A stretch of 64,000 nt of DNA from the NCBI GenBank assembly GCA_964502735.1, contig CAZCYD010000002.1, positions 1 to 64,000 on the forward strand, given 5' to 3'. The stretch is from JACKAN01 sp964502735. GTDB taxonomy: Bacteria; Bdellovibrionota; Bdellovibrionia; Bdellovibrionales; UBA1609. The notes under the pieces were generated by a model that had not been told where the DNA came from, made no database searches, and was given only the letters and a program-made list of their open reading frames with translations. The position numbers were made by a program, and so were the translations under genes. Within the stretch, counting starts at the first letter, position 1. Each line of letters starts with the position of its first letter. Positions 45,319-53,523 of the stretch are shown here, one piece after another.

Positions 45319-45347
45319 TTGACAGATCGGACTCATTTTAGATTAAA
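45319..45347 (+). promoter_or_regulatory. Candidate sigma-70 promoter for the Gld-type ABC operon
   Basis: A perfect -35 TTGACA (45319-45324) is followed after 17 bases by ATTAAA (45342-45347), a weak -10. It starts 4 bases after the NFACT stop and 72 bases before the ABC ATPase start. The -35 is convincing and the -10 is not. Confidence 0.4.
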
Positions 45348-45390
45348 TCCTCATTGTAGAACAGCAATGAAAGCCACATGAGGTGAATCG

Positions 45391-46320
45391 ATGGTTGAAG
45401 TTAAAAATCTCAGTAAGTTGTATGGCGATAGGGTGGCAGTTGACAATCTTAGCTTTTCAGTTAAGAAGGGCGAGATCATCGGCTTCCTGGGTCCAAATGG
45501 TGCCGGCAAAAGTACAACAATGAAAATCATTACGGGTTATATGGCTCCGAGTCAGGGAGCTGTGGAGGTTGCGGGATTTGACGTTTTTGAGGACCCAATT
45601 GAAGTAAAAAAACGAATTGGCTACTTGCCTGAGACTCCACCTGTTTATATGGATATGTTTGTTCGAGACTATCTCAACTTTGTTGCTAATTTAAAAGGGT
45701 GCCAAAGGGATAAAATTCCCGGTTTGGTGGATATGGCCCTTGAAAAAACGAACCTCACAGATGTTTCCAACAGGATGATTCAGAACTTATCAAAGGGATT
45801 TAAGCAAAGAGTTGGGATTGCTCAGGCTTTGGTCTCAGATCCTGAGATTTTAATTTTAGATGAGCCAACAGTGGGGCTAGATCCCAAGCAGGTGGCAGAA
45901 ATTAGGTCGCTGTTGCAAAATTTAAAAGGCCACCACACAGTTATACTCTCAACACATATTCTTCCGGAAGTGCAAGCGAGTTGTGAGAAGGTGATTATAA
46001 TCAACGAAGGGAAAATTGTCGCAGAAGATTCCATTAATAATTTGGCAAGGTCAGCATTAGGAGGAGTTCGCCGCTTAAAAATGAGATTGCGTCGCACAGA
46101 TAAGGCTGCAGATACACTGACTCAATTAAGAGGGGTGAGTCGCGTGGATTTAAAGGGTCAGTATTTGGATGTAGAATTCGATGGTGCGGACGAAACTTTA
46201 GATGAGATTTCTCTCAAGGTTGTAAATGAAAGCTGGGGACTTCTTGAAATGACTCCTGTAGATTCTGGACTAGAAGATGTATTTATTAGATTAACATCAA
46301 CGAAAGGTGGTCAGCTATGA
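45391..46320 (+). CDS. ABC transporter ATPase (GldA-like)
   Basis: A 309-residue ATPase: Walker A FLGPNGAGKSTTMKI (~33-45), signature LSKGFKQRVGIAQAL, Walker B ILILDEPTVGLDPKQV, switch His in ILSTHILPE. The C-terminal extension (~220-309) matches the GldA/CcmA-type regulatory tail. It forms the energy subunit with the permease encoded 4 bases into its 3' end. In Bacteroidetes GldAFG is needed for gliding. In this lineage the substrate is unknown. Confidence 0.9.
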   Translation: MVEVKNLSKLYGDRVAVDNLSFSVKKGEIIGFLGPNGAGKSTTMKIITGYMAPSQGAVEVAGFDVFEDPIEVKKRIGYLPETPPVYMDMFVRDYLNFVANLKGCQRDKIPGLVDMALEKTNLTDVSNRMIQNLSKGFKQRVGIAQALVSDPEILILDEPTVGLDPKQVAEIRSLLQNLKGHHTVILSTHILPEVQASCEKVIIINEGKIVAEDSINNLARSALGGVRRLKMRLRRTDKAADTLTQLRGVSRVDLKGQYLDVEFDGADETLDEISLKVVNESWGLLEMTPVDSGLEDVFIRLTSTKGGQL

Positions 46321-47081
46321 AAGCCACATGGATAATAGCATTAAGAGATTTTAAAACACTTGTAACAAGCCCAGTTTTTTTTCTCACAACGGCTATATGT
46401 ACAGCTATATGGAGCTTTAATTTTTTAAGATCTGTTAAGCGATTTTCAGAAGCTTCCTCAATGCCTCCTCAGTTTAAACAACAAACATTGAATATTCACT
46501 ATCACCTATTTGTGGATCATATTTCATTGATTAATCTTATTTTTATTTTTGCTATACCCGCGATAACTATGAGATTGTTGTCAGAAGAAAAAAAATCCGG
46601 AACATTTGGTCTGCTGCTGACTTCTCCAATATCGGCTACAAGTATTGCTGCCGGAAAATTTTTAGGAGGATTTTTTGTTAGTTTAGTGCTTGTTTCCGTG
46701 GCTTTCCTTTATTTAATTGGAATGAGAATGTTTACTGAGTTTTCAATGATGCCTCTTTTTGCGTCATTTTTAGGTGTTGTATTTATGACAGCCACCTATG
46801 TTGCAGTAGGGTTGTTTGCTTCATCGCTGTCTCAGTCTCAGGTACTGAGTGTTATACTTGGTATACTCTTCAATCTTATTTTGTGGTTGTTAAGTCAGGG
46901 GTCTCAAATGTCGGATAATGCCATTCTTTCTGCGGTGCTAGACTACGTACATATTCCACAGCAGTTTTTCTCGTTTTTGAAAGGAACCGTAAATACAAGT
47001 TCAGTTGTGTTTTTTATGAGTCTGATTGGTTTTTTTGTATTCCTGACTCAAAGAGTTGTAGAGTCTTCACGTTGGAGGTAA
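46317..47081 (+). CDS. ABC transporter permease (GldF-like)
   Basis: A 254-residue integral membrane protein of the ABC-2/GldF type with six predicted helices. RLLSEEKKSGTFGLLLTSPIS is the characteristic loop between helices 2 and 3. It overlaps the ATPase gene by 4 bases (ATGA) and is followed 3 bases later by the GldG-like gene, so all are one operon. Confidence 0.88.
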   Translation: MKATWIIALRDFKTLVTSPVFFLTTAICTAIWSFNFLRSVKRFSEASSMPPQFKQQTLNIHYHLFVDHISLINLIFIFAIPAITMRLLSEEKKSGTFGLLLTSPISATSIAAGKFLGGFFVSLVLVSVAFLYLIGMRMFTEFSMMPLFASFLGVVFMTATYVAVGLFASSLSQSQVLSVILGILFNLILWLLSQGSQMSDNAILSAVLDYVHIPQQFFSFLKGTVNTSSVVFFMSLIGFFVFLTQRVVESSRWR

Positions 47082-47084
47082 CCT

Positions 47085-48653
47085 GTGAGTAAGTTGGCTA
47101 AAATATTGTGGTTGGTTTGTGGGCTTTGCCTTGCCGGAGTTGTGACAACACGATATATACTTGGGGGTTGGACAACCGATTGGCTTTTTCTTCCCTTAGG
47201 AGTTTTTCTACTTTCTTTTGTTGGGGCACTTGTTGTTGACTATAAGTTTTACCTCGAGTTTCTCCTATTAAAAACAACAAAACACGGTATGAATATGGGA
47301 GCACTTATCCTTCTGGTTGTCGTGCTGCTAATTGCTGTAAACTATTTGGGAAAGAAGTATTCAAATACATGGGACTTAACGGAAGAAAAACTTCACAGTC
47401 TGTCAGATCAGTCTTTAGATTTAATTAAGAAATTAGATTCAGATTTAAATTTTGTTGGTCTTTATCGCGGTGCAAGTGACCAAGGGGCGAAGCAGCAAGT
47501 CAAGCAAGCCTTAGATGTATTTATGGAAAATTCATCTAAGGTGAAGCTTCGTTTTATAAACTCTTATGTTGAAAATATTGAGGCTGAAAAATATCTTGCA
47601 AATATAAAGGATAAGGACAAACTCATTCTTTTCGTCGAACACAACAAGAAACTAGTTAGAGTTGAAGAACCGTTTTCTGAACAAAATCTAACTTCAGCTA
47701 TTATTAAGGCGACCCGCCAAGATCAAAAGACAATTTACTTTCTAGTTGGTCACGGAGAGAGGGATATCAACTCAGACTCTCCGGAAGGGCTGAGCTTTCT
47801 AAAGCAACGACTTGAAGGAGCCTCGTATAATGTAAAAGAGTTAAATTTATTAGCAGCCCAGGCTATTCCCACAGATACAGATGTTTTAGTTATTGCGGGG
47901 CCAACTCTTCAGATTCTTGATGGGGAGAGGGATATAATAAAAAACTATCTTGTTTCAGGAGGCCGTCTTCTCATTGCTGCAGATCCAGGAGAGACTCATC
48001 AAATTGCCTTACTTACAAAAATTTTTGGTGTTGAATATAAAAATAACTATATATTTGATGTCGGCATTATGAAAGTTTTAGGTCGAGGAATAGCGAGCGT
48101 TCTGGGTGTAGACTTCGATGAGACATCTGAAATTACAAAAAAGTTTATTAACCGCAGGGGCTTTACAGTGTTTGACAGAGTGAGTGAAGTTACCGCGGCT
48201 CCTGGTCACCTTGATGGCATTAAAGTTACGGAGTTAATTAGAAGTCCAGACTCTAGCTTCATTGTTAATGAAATGCGAAATGTTACTTCTAAAGACATAA
48301 AGAACCAAAGACCACACTCTTTTGCGGTTGTGGCCGAGGGGAGATTAAAGAGCGGAAATGACTCAAATGAAAGCCTTGAGGGGCCTGAGTTCTCTGTTGT
48401 TGTATTTGGTGATAGTGATTTTATGTCGCAAAAAGATGTAATTAATGGGTTCAACTTAGATTTGGCCTTGAATTCAATTTCCTATCTGGCTCGCGAGTCT
48501 GATCTCATTAATATTCAGCCTAAGCAACCTAAGGAAAGTATTCTTATTTTAACAGGACCACAGTTTAATACTATGGTGGTTCTAGGTTTAGTATTACCAT
48601 TAGTTTTTCTTGTTTTGAGCGGAGGAATTTGGTTTAGGAGGAGGAGCGCGTGA
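47085..48653 (+). CDS. GldG-like ABC-associated membrane protein
   Basis: A 522-residue protein with N-terminal transmembrane helices (~5-25, ~32-50, ~70-85), a large extracytoplasmic domain (~90-490) resembling the GldG/IFT-like region (IYFLVGHGERDINSDSPEGLSFLKQRLEGASYNV, DVLVIAGPT), and a C-terminal helix (~495-518) ended by Arg residues. GldG is the partner of GldAF. The GTG start is 3 bases after the permease stop and its 3' end overlaps the next gene by 4 bases. Confidence 0.85.
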   Translation: MSKLAKILWLVCGLCLAGVVTTRYILGGWTTDWLFLPLGVFLLSFVGALVVDYKFYLEFLLLKTTKHGMNMGALILLVVVLLIAVNYLGKKYSNTWDLTEEKLHSLSDQSLDLIKKLDSDLNFVGLYRGASDQGAKQQVKQALDVFMENSSKVKLRFINSYVENIEAEKYLANIKDKDKLILFVEHNKKLVRVEEPFSEQNLTSAIIKATRQDQKTIYFLVGHGERDINSDSPEGLSFLKQRLEGASYNVKELNLLAAQAIPTDTDVLVIAGPTLQILDGERDIIKNYLVSGGRLLIAADPGETHQIALLTKIFGVEYKNNYIFDVGIMKVLGRGIASVLGVDFDETSEITKKFINRRGFTVFDRVSEVTAAPGHLDGIKVTELIRSPDSSFIVNEMRNVTSKDIKNQRPHSFAVVAEGRLKSGNDSNESLEGPEFSVVVFGDSDFMSQKDVINGFNLDLALNSISYLARESDLINIQPKQPKESILILTGPQFNTMVVLGLVLPLVFLVLSGGIWFRRRSA

Positions 48654-49666
48654 AATCATTCTCCTCGACTCTTATCTTTGGGATAGTTGTAGTTATAATA
48701 GCTTCTTTTGCCTATTGGGAGTTAAAAGAGTCTGACAGGGAGAGGTCCAGTCAATCTGAAGGAGCCAAACTCCTGCCTTACTGGGATCAAGAGGGTATTG
48801 TTCATATAGAGATTTTTAATAATGGTAAAGTGTTGATTTTGGATCATGACGACACAGGTTGGAAAATCTTAAAACCCATCACTGACAATGCAGATAGCTC
48901 AGGCGTGAATTCATTTATATCAGCAATTATGGCAGATGAAGTATTGGACCTAAATGCAGATACTGGAGTCAATTGGTCGCAATTTGGTCTGGATTCGGAA
49001 GAACGATATATTAATATTAAACACAAAGATTCTCGAGAAGAGAAAATTTACGTTTCGTCTAAAAAGTCATTTGATGGCAAGTACTACCTCAAGTACGCTG
49101 GAAAATCTCGTTTGTATTTGGGGTCGACTTCTTGGGAAAACTGGCTAAATAGAAGTGCCAGTGACCTGAGAAATAAAAAACTTTTTCTTCCCGATGATAA
49201 AATAGTCGGTTTAAGTTTGACACCAGCAAGTAAAGTCCACTTAAACTTCACTTTTAGTGAGGATATGTGGTCTTTGTCGGAGGATTCTGAATTTGATCTA
49301 GATCAGGAGAAAGTAAAGTCGTTAATTTTAAGTTTGCAAAACTTCCGAGCTACTGATGTTGTTTCTGAGACCATAGAGGTTGCGAATCTTAAAAAATTTG
49401 GTTTAGAAAAGCCCGAATTAAGACTGGATTTAATGTTGGAAAACGGTACCCGTAGAGTCTTTTATGTCAGTAAGGCTGGAACCTCATCAGATGATGTTTT
49501 TTTGTACACGAGTGATCGTCCTTATATTTATAAAACGACAAAATCTATAACTGAGAAGTGGAATGCACCTAAAGAGAACTATAAAAAAGAAATAAAAGAA
49601 ATATCAAAAAAATCGAAGACAGAAGACGAAATAGAAAAGGATTCTCATCATGGACATGAGCATTAA
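48650..49666 (+). CDS. DUF4340-domain membrane-anchored protein
   Basis: A 338-residue protein with one N-terminal transmembrane helix (~5-24) and a repeated beta-rich extracytoplasmic region typical of DUF4340 (GWKILKPITDNADSSGVNSFISAIM; a second copy around WSLSEDSEFDLDQEKVKSLILSL). It ends in a Lys/Glu tail and HHGHEH, which could bind metal. DUF4340 genes regularly follow gldG-like genes, and the 4-base overlap here agrees. The function is unknown. Confidence 0.8.
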   Translation: MKSFSSTLIFGIVVVIIASFAYWELKESDRERSSQSEGAKLLPYWDQEGIVHIEIFNNGKVLILDHDDTGWKILKPITDNADSSGVNSFISAIMADEVLDLNADTGVNWSQFGLDSEERYINIKHKDSREEKIYVSSKKSFDGKYYLKYAGKSRLYLGSTSWENWLNRSASDLRNKKLFLPDDKIVGLSLTPASKVHLNFTFSEDMWSLSEDSEFDLDQEKVKSLILSLQNFRATDVVSETIEVANLKKFGLEKPELRLDLMLENGTRRVFYVSKAGTSSDDVFLYTSDRPYIYKTTKSITEKWNAPKENYKKEIKEISKKSKTEDEIEKDSHHGHEH

Positions 49667-50653
49667 ATGAATATCGAAATTAGATCCCCTACGCGTGTTG
49701 ATTTGGCAGGGGGAACATTGGACTGCTGGCCCCTATACAATTTTGTTGGCCCGTGTTTTACCGTAAACTTGTCTATAAATATATCTACGGGCGTAAAATT
49801 AAACATTAGACAAGATCAAACCATAAATATAAATATTCGTGATCTCAACTTTTCTAAAAAGTATTTGTCATTTAAAGAGATTTATCACTCAAAAGATCCA
49901 GAAGTTGGTTTAATTTTAGAAACTCTTAAAATTTGGAATTTAAATGGCGTTGGTTTTGATTTAGAGACCTACTCCGAAAGTCCAGTTGGCGGGGGGCTAG
50001 GGGGGAGTTCAAGCTTAGTTATTTCACTATTAAAGGCATTCGGGATTTATTTCAAAAAGGAATGGGAGTTGCACGAAATTGTAACTGTGGCTCACAATTT
50101 AGAGTCTGCTTTTTTAAGAACATTAACTGGGACGCAGGACTATATTCCTGCATTTCAACATGGGTTAAATATCGTTAAGTATTCACCTTACGGTTTTGAA
50201 GTTAAAAAAGTTGATTTTGATTTAAATTATATAAGTGATCATATCTTGTTAGTCTATACAGGCCGCTCTCACCACTCTGGTATTAATAATTGGCAGGTGA
50301 TCCAAAGTGTTGTGGAAAAGGATTCTAGGACGCTAACAGCATTAAGTAAAATGGCGGCTGTTGCTAAAGATATGACTGACGTTTGTTTAAATGGTGATTG
50401 GCAGAAAATTCCTGAATTATTTAAGAGAGAGTTTTCGGCCCGATTAGAGCTTTCAGAGGGGTTTTCAAGTCCCGAAATTCTAGCTCTTGAGAATATAGCT
50501 TTGCAGAATGGAGCTCACGCAGTTAAGATATGTGGGGCAGGAGGTGGCGGTTGCGTAATGATATGGTGTGCCCCCAAGAAGAGAGACCATTTACAGAAAA
50601 CGATAATGGCAGAGGGTTATCAGGTTCTAGACGCTCGCCCCGTAAAGGATTAG
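49667..50653 (+). CDS. GHMP-family sugar kinase
   Basis: A 328-residue cytoplasmic kinase. SPTRVDLAGGTLDCWPLY is the substrate-binding opening, SPVGGGLGGSSSLVISLL the ATP phosphate loop (~103-120) and KICGAGGGGCVMIWC the C-terminal motif 3. The pattern fits heptose-7-phosphate kinase (HddA) or related GHMP kinases more than galactokinase. With heptosyltransferases elsewhere in the window an LPS-heptose role is possible but unproven. The ATG abuts the DUF4340 stop, so it is in the operon, and it overlaps the next gene by 124 bases. Confidence 0.82.
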   Translation: MNIEIRSPTRVDLAGGTLDCWPLYNFVGPCFTVNLSINISTGVKLNIRQDQTININIRDLNFSKKYLSFKEIYHSKDPEVGLILETLKIWNLNGVGFDLETYSESPVGGGLGGSSSLVISLLKAFGIYFKKEWELHEIVTVAHNLESAFLRTLTGTQDYIPAFQHGLNIVKYSPYGFEVKKVDFDLNYISDHILLVYTGRSHHSGINNWQVIQSVVEKDSRTLTALSKMAAVAKDMTDVCLNGDWQKIPELFKREFSARLELSEGFSSPEILALENIALQNGAHAVKICGAGGGGCVMIWCAPKKRDHLQKTIMAEGYQVLDARPVKD

Positions 50654-51516
50654 GCTCAACAAAAACATCTGACAAATCTAAAGAATTAAGCGAAGTTTTA
50701 AAGTTTCATAACTTTTTGGGAATTTCCTTAGGTGGGGGGAAAACGTCTAAGAGCTGCCTTACTCATCTTGAGTATTATCCAAGACAGAAAAAAATTTTTC
50801 TCAAAGAAATTAATGAAAAGATAAGATCAACTGATCAGGAATCTTCTGACTTAATTCTTCATAATTTAATTACTCATATTCCTAAGCCATTAGAGTATGT
50901 AGCCTTTGACGTGCCATTACAGTTGCCCAAATGTATCCGATGTAAATTAAAGTGTCCGGGCTATGAGGTCTGCAGTGAACCAGAAATAAAATGGCTAAGA
51001 AAAAATTATTTTTCAAAGAATAAAAAATCAAATGCTCACAAAATGTTTACTCCCTATACTGAGAGATGTGTTGAAGCTTATCTTTCCTCTGAGCTAGAAG
51101 AAGTTTTTCATCCTCCCCATGCAATGGGCTCCAATGCGGCACCATTAATGGCAAGAGCTTTGTACCTTTCAAGACGACTAAATGTTAAGTGTATTGAGGT
51201 TTATCCAAAGTTAAGTTTATGGAGAATCGGGAGTTCTTTAAATATTCAAAAATCTTATCTTCGTTATCACAAACATTCAATTGATGGCGAAGAAATCCGA
51301 GCGGCAATATTGAAACAGCTTATTGATAAAAATATTGTGTTCATATACGCACAAGATATCAAAATCTTGGTGTCGAACGCGTTTGCTTTTGATGCCTTTT
51401 TGTGTGGGCTAACAGCTGTACTTAAGTACCAAAATCAAGTGGATAAGCGTCCGAGAGGGTTTCCTGTTGAAGAGAGTTGGATAGAAATACCCAAAAAGAA
51501 TCTGGCCTGGACATAG
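50530..51516 (+). CDS. DUF429-like protein, start uncertain
   Basis: Up to 328 residues. A recognisable fold starts only around residue 62 (NFLGISLGGGKTSKS), with YVAFDVPLQLP, a cysteine group CIRCKLKCPGYEVC, and an alpha/beta C-terminal half. This resembles the DUF429 RNase-H-like family. The first ~60 residues read out of frame through the end of the GHMP kinase gene, have unusual composition and may not be translated. In-frame starts are ATG 50530, ATG 50563 and TTG 50716, none with a good ribosome binding site. The conserved part is certainly coding. Confidence 0.6.
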   Translation: MWGRRWRLRNDMVCPQEERPFTENDNGRGLSGSRRSPRKGLGSTKTSDKSKELSEVLKFHNFLGISLGGGKTSKSCLTHLEYYPRQKKIFLKEINEKIRSTDQESSDLILHNLITHIPKPLEYVAFDVPLQLPKCIRCKLKCPGYEVCSEPEIKWLRKNYFSKNKKSNAHKMFTPYTERCVEAYLSSELEEVFHPPHAMGSNAAPLMARALYLSRRLNVKCIEVYPKLSLWRIGSSLNIQKSYLRYHKHSIDGEEIRAAILKQLIDKNIVFIYAQDIKILVSNAFAFDAFLCGLTAVLKYQNQVDKRPRGFPVEESWIEIPKKNLAWT

Positions 51517-51540
51517 TTGCTGCTCCGGCTATACTTGAAA

Positions 51541-52509
51541 ATGATGGTGTCCAAATTTACTTTTTTTTTAATTTTCTTATGCTCATTTGCCTGCTCACTT
51601 CTATACTCATCTGTGAGTCGAGCGGAAGAAGCTTCTCATCAGTTAATTCGTCGGATTGTTGTTTTCCCCTTCGTTTCCGTGTCCAATGAGAGGGATGACG
51701 CATTAGAGGCTTGGTGGAAAATACGAGAGGTGTTGACCTCAGGTAAGCAGTTCTTGGTAGCTAGTAAAGATTTTTTAGAAAGGAAAGACGTTTTTCAGTC
51801 ACGAGCTAAAATGTCTCCCGCAGACGTCATTATCTTAAGCGAACTGCTGGATGCCCAGATGATTGTTTCGGGAAGTATTCAGGATAAACGGTTTACTCTT
51901 TATGCTTATGAGGCTGTGCGTGGCCAGTTAGTCTGGAGTCAACAAATTAATATGAATCCCTCTCTACCCCTAAATGAGCAGATAGAAAAGACAAGTCTTA
52001 TTTTAGCTCAGGACCTGATTGCTAGTTTTCCTTACCATGGGTTTGTAATTAGAGACGAATTAGAAGGTTCAGTTGTTTATAAAAAAAATGGAAAACTTCT
52101 CTGTCAGATTTCATTTTCGACAGATATTAATATTAATGTCGGCGATGATGTTCAGTGGTTGCATCTCAATGTACAAAGTTTTAAGCCTTTATTTATGGGT
52201 GGTGCCAATTTAGAAATCTATGCTGAGGGAAAAATTGTTGAGACATCTCAGGGTCGAGCTACTGTGGAGGTTATGAGAGTAACAGACCTCGAACTTGTAA
52301 AGGAAGAGTCTCTCGTAAGGTTCCCGAGAGAGCTTAAGCGAGTTAAGGAACACTATGCTTTGCGGGATAGTATTAAAAGAAGAATTCATCCTGATTATTT
52401 TTCACCAGATATGAGTGATGTAAAGCTTGAGGAAGAAGAGAAAAGGCCACTTGCGACGGCCTTATCCTTTCTAATTAATGCAGCTACTATATTGTTATTA
52501 GCTTTTTAG
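51541..52509 (+). CDS. Exported protein with CsgG/FlgO-like N-terminal domain, C-terminal membrane segment
   Basis: About 322 residues. A signal peptide (MMVSKFTFFLIFLCSFACSLLYSSVSRAEE) precedes a domain (~30-170) with IVVFPF, then a hydrophilic LDAQMIVSGSIQDKRFTLYAYEA segment. That pattern is shared by CsgG, FlgO and TolB-N-like proteins, which bind or form envelope pores. A middle beta domain (~175-270) and a C-terminal hydrophobic helix (ATALSFLINAATILLLAF) follow. It is linked to the next exported-protein gene by a 10-base gap. The exact family is unrecognised. Confidence 0.65.
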   Translation: MMVSKFTFFLIFLCSFACSLLYSSVSRAEEASHQLIRRIVVFPFVSVSNERDDALEAWWKIREVLTSGKQFLVASKDFLERKDVFQSRAKMSPADVIILSELLDAQMIVSGSIQDKRFTLYAYEAVRGQLVWSQQINMNPSLPLNEQIEKTSLILAQDLIASFPYHGFVIRDELEGSVVYKKNGKLLCQISFSTDININVGDDVQWLHLNVQSFKPLFMGGANLEIYAEGKIVETSQGRATVEVMRVTDLELVKEESLVRFPRELKRVKEHYALRDSIKRRIHPDYFSPDMSDVKLEEEEKRPLATALSFLINAATILLLAF

Positions 52510-52519
52510 GAATGCTTTT

Positions 52520-53218
52520 ATGAAACTTTTAGCTCTATTTGTATTTTTTAGTCTAAGTTTTTCAAACTTGGCTTTGGCAAGAAATGCATTTGTTGACAGC
52601 TTAAATAAAAAGGTTGATGTCAAAAAGCAGTCTCGTTGGACTCTTGCCGATTGGTTGGGCACCAAAAAGAAAGTGGATATGATGGACTCTTGGTTAGCTT
52701 TGAATTCTTCGTCAAATATTTTTGAATTTTACTTAGAGGCTTCTTTGTTTGATTATGAGAACATGAACCCCCATGCTTTTTCAGCAGCAGGATTTATTAG
52801 TATTTTTGGGGTTAAATTAGAACAGAAAATTTTTAGACAAGAAATTTCCTCTAGTGCTGAAGGTATTTTAAGATTATTAGGAAAATCTGAGCAGGGTACG
52901 AGGTTAAATTTATTTTATGGGTTAAGAGTTATGGACGAGTCGATTTATTCAAAAATATATGAAATGCCATACTGGGGGGGAGAGATCAGACTTTATTTAC
53001 TTTCATTCTTGTCTATGGACGGACGCTATTTGAACTATTCTAAAAGTGAGAGGTCAGATAGTTTGAGTATCTCGGGTTATGATTTGGCATTTGGGGTAAA
53101 TATTGATATTGGGCCAATTCAATTTTTCTTTCAAAAATTAAATGAGGTAAGGTCGGTCACAGGTCAGGAATCTAGCCATGAGGAGGGATTTCGCTATGGT
53201 CTTCGACTCTACTTTTAA
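52520..53218 (+). CDS. Exported, probably outer-membrane, protein of unknown function
   Basis: A 232-residue protein with a signal peptide (MKLLALFVFFSLSFSNLALA) and a mature part dominated by amphipathic strands (IRLYLLSFLSMDGRYLNY, GYDLAFGVNIDIGPIQFFFQK) ending in an aromatic residue (GLRLYF), as in small outer-membrane barrels. No family is recognised. AGGA lies 7 bases upstream of the ATG. It ends 14 bases before the assembly gap and likely forms a unit with the preceding gene. Confidence 0.65.
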   Translation: MKLLALFVFFSLSFSNLALARNAFVDSLNKKVDVKKQSRWTLADWLGTKKKVDMMDSWLALNSSSNIFEFYLEASLFDYENMNPHAFSAAGFISIFGVKLEQKIFRQEISSSAEGILRLLGKSEQGTRLNLFYGLRVMDESIYSKIYEMPYWGGEIRLYLLSFLSMDGRYLNYSKSERSDSLSISGYDLAFGVNIDIGPIQFFFQKLNEVRSVTGQESSHEEGFRYGLRLYF

Positions 53219-53232
53219 GTGACGTGACCATC

Positions 53233-53332
53233 NNNNNNNNNNNNNNNNNNNNNNNNNNNNNNNNNNNNNNNNNNNNNNNNNNNNNNNNNNNNNNNNNNNN
53301 NNNNNNNNNNNNNNNNNNNNNNNNNNNNNNNN
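53233..53332. other. Assembly gap (100 N)
   Basis: Exactly 100 undetermined bases, a conventional placeholder length, so the real size is unknown and genes may be missing. With flanks it forms the 305-bp gene-free stretch 53219-53523. The right flank holds a palindrome and promoter-like elements annotated separately. Confidence 1.
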
Positions 53333-53353
53333 TTTTTTTGTTCAGAATTTTTA

Positions 53354-53369
53354 CAAGACCATGGTCTTG
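53354..53369 (+). promoter_or_regulatory. Perfect 16-bp palindrome, possible activator site
   Basis: CAAGACCATGGTCTTG is fully self-complementary. Its centre is about 132 bases upstream of the transcription start predicted from the sigma-54 element at 53468, a normal distance for an enhancer-binding-protein site. It also overlaps a TTGACA (53367-53372) that could be a sigma-70 -35, with TATGAT 15 bases later, so it might instead be an operator for that promoter. Confidence 0.5.
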
Positions 53370-53467
53370 ACAATTTTCATCAATTTTTATGATTTCGTCA
53401 TTAAATTTTAGTTAAAAGAAATTAATGGGTTAAGATATTTTTGTTACATAATTTTTAAATTGAAAAA

Positions 53468-53482
53468 TGGAACTCCTCTTGC
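53468..53482 (+). promoter_or_regulatory. Sigma-54 (RpoN) promoter candidate for the VWA lipoprotein gene
   Basis: TGGAACTCCTCTTGC matches TGGCAC-N5-TTGC with one change (C to A at the fourth base), the same variant seen at 27703. Spacing between GG and GC is correct. The inferred start near 53494 would leave a 30-nt leader with a strong GGGGGG ribosome binding site before ATG 53524. Confidence 0.65.
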
Positions 53483-53523
53483 AAATAAGAAGGTTGGCGG
53501 ATAGCTAAGCGGGGGGAAGTTAT

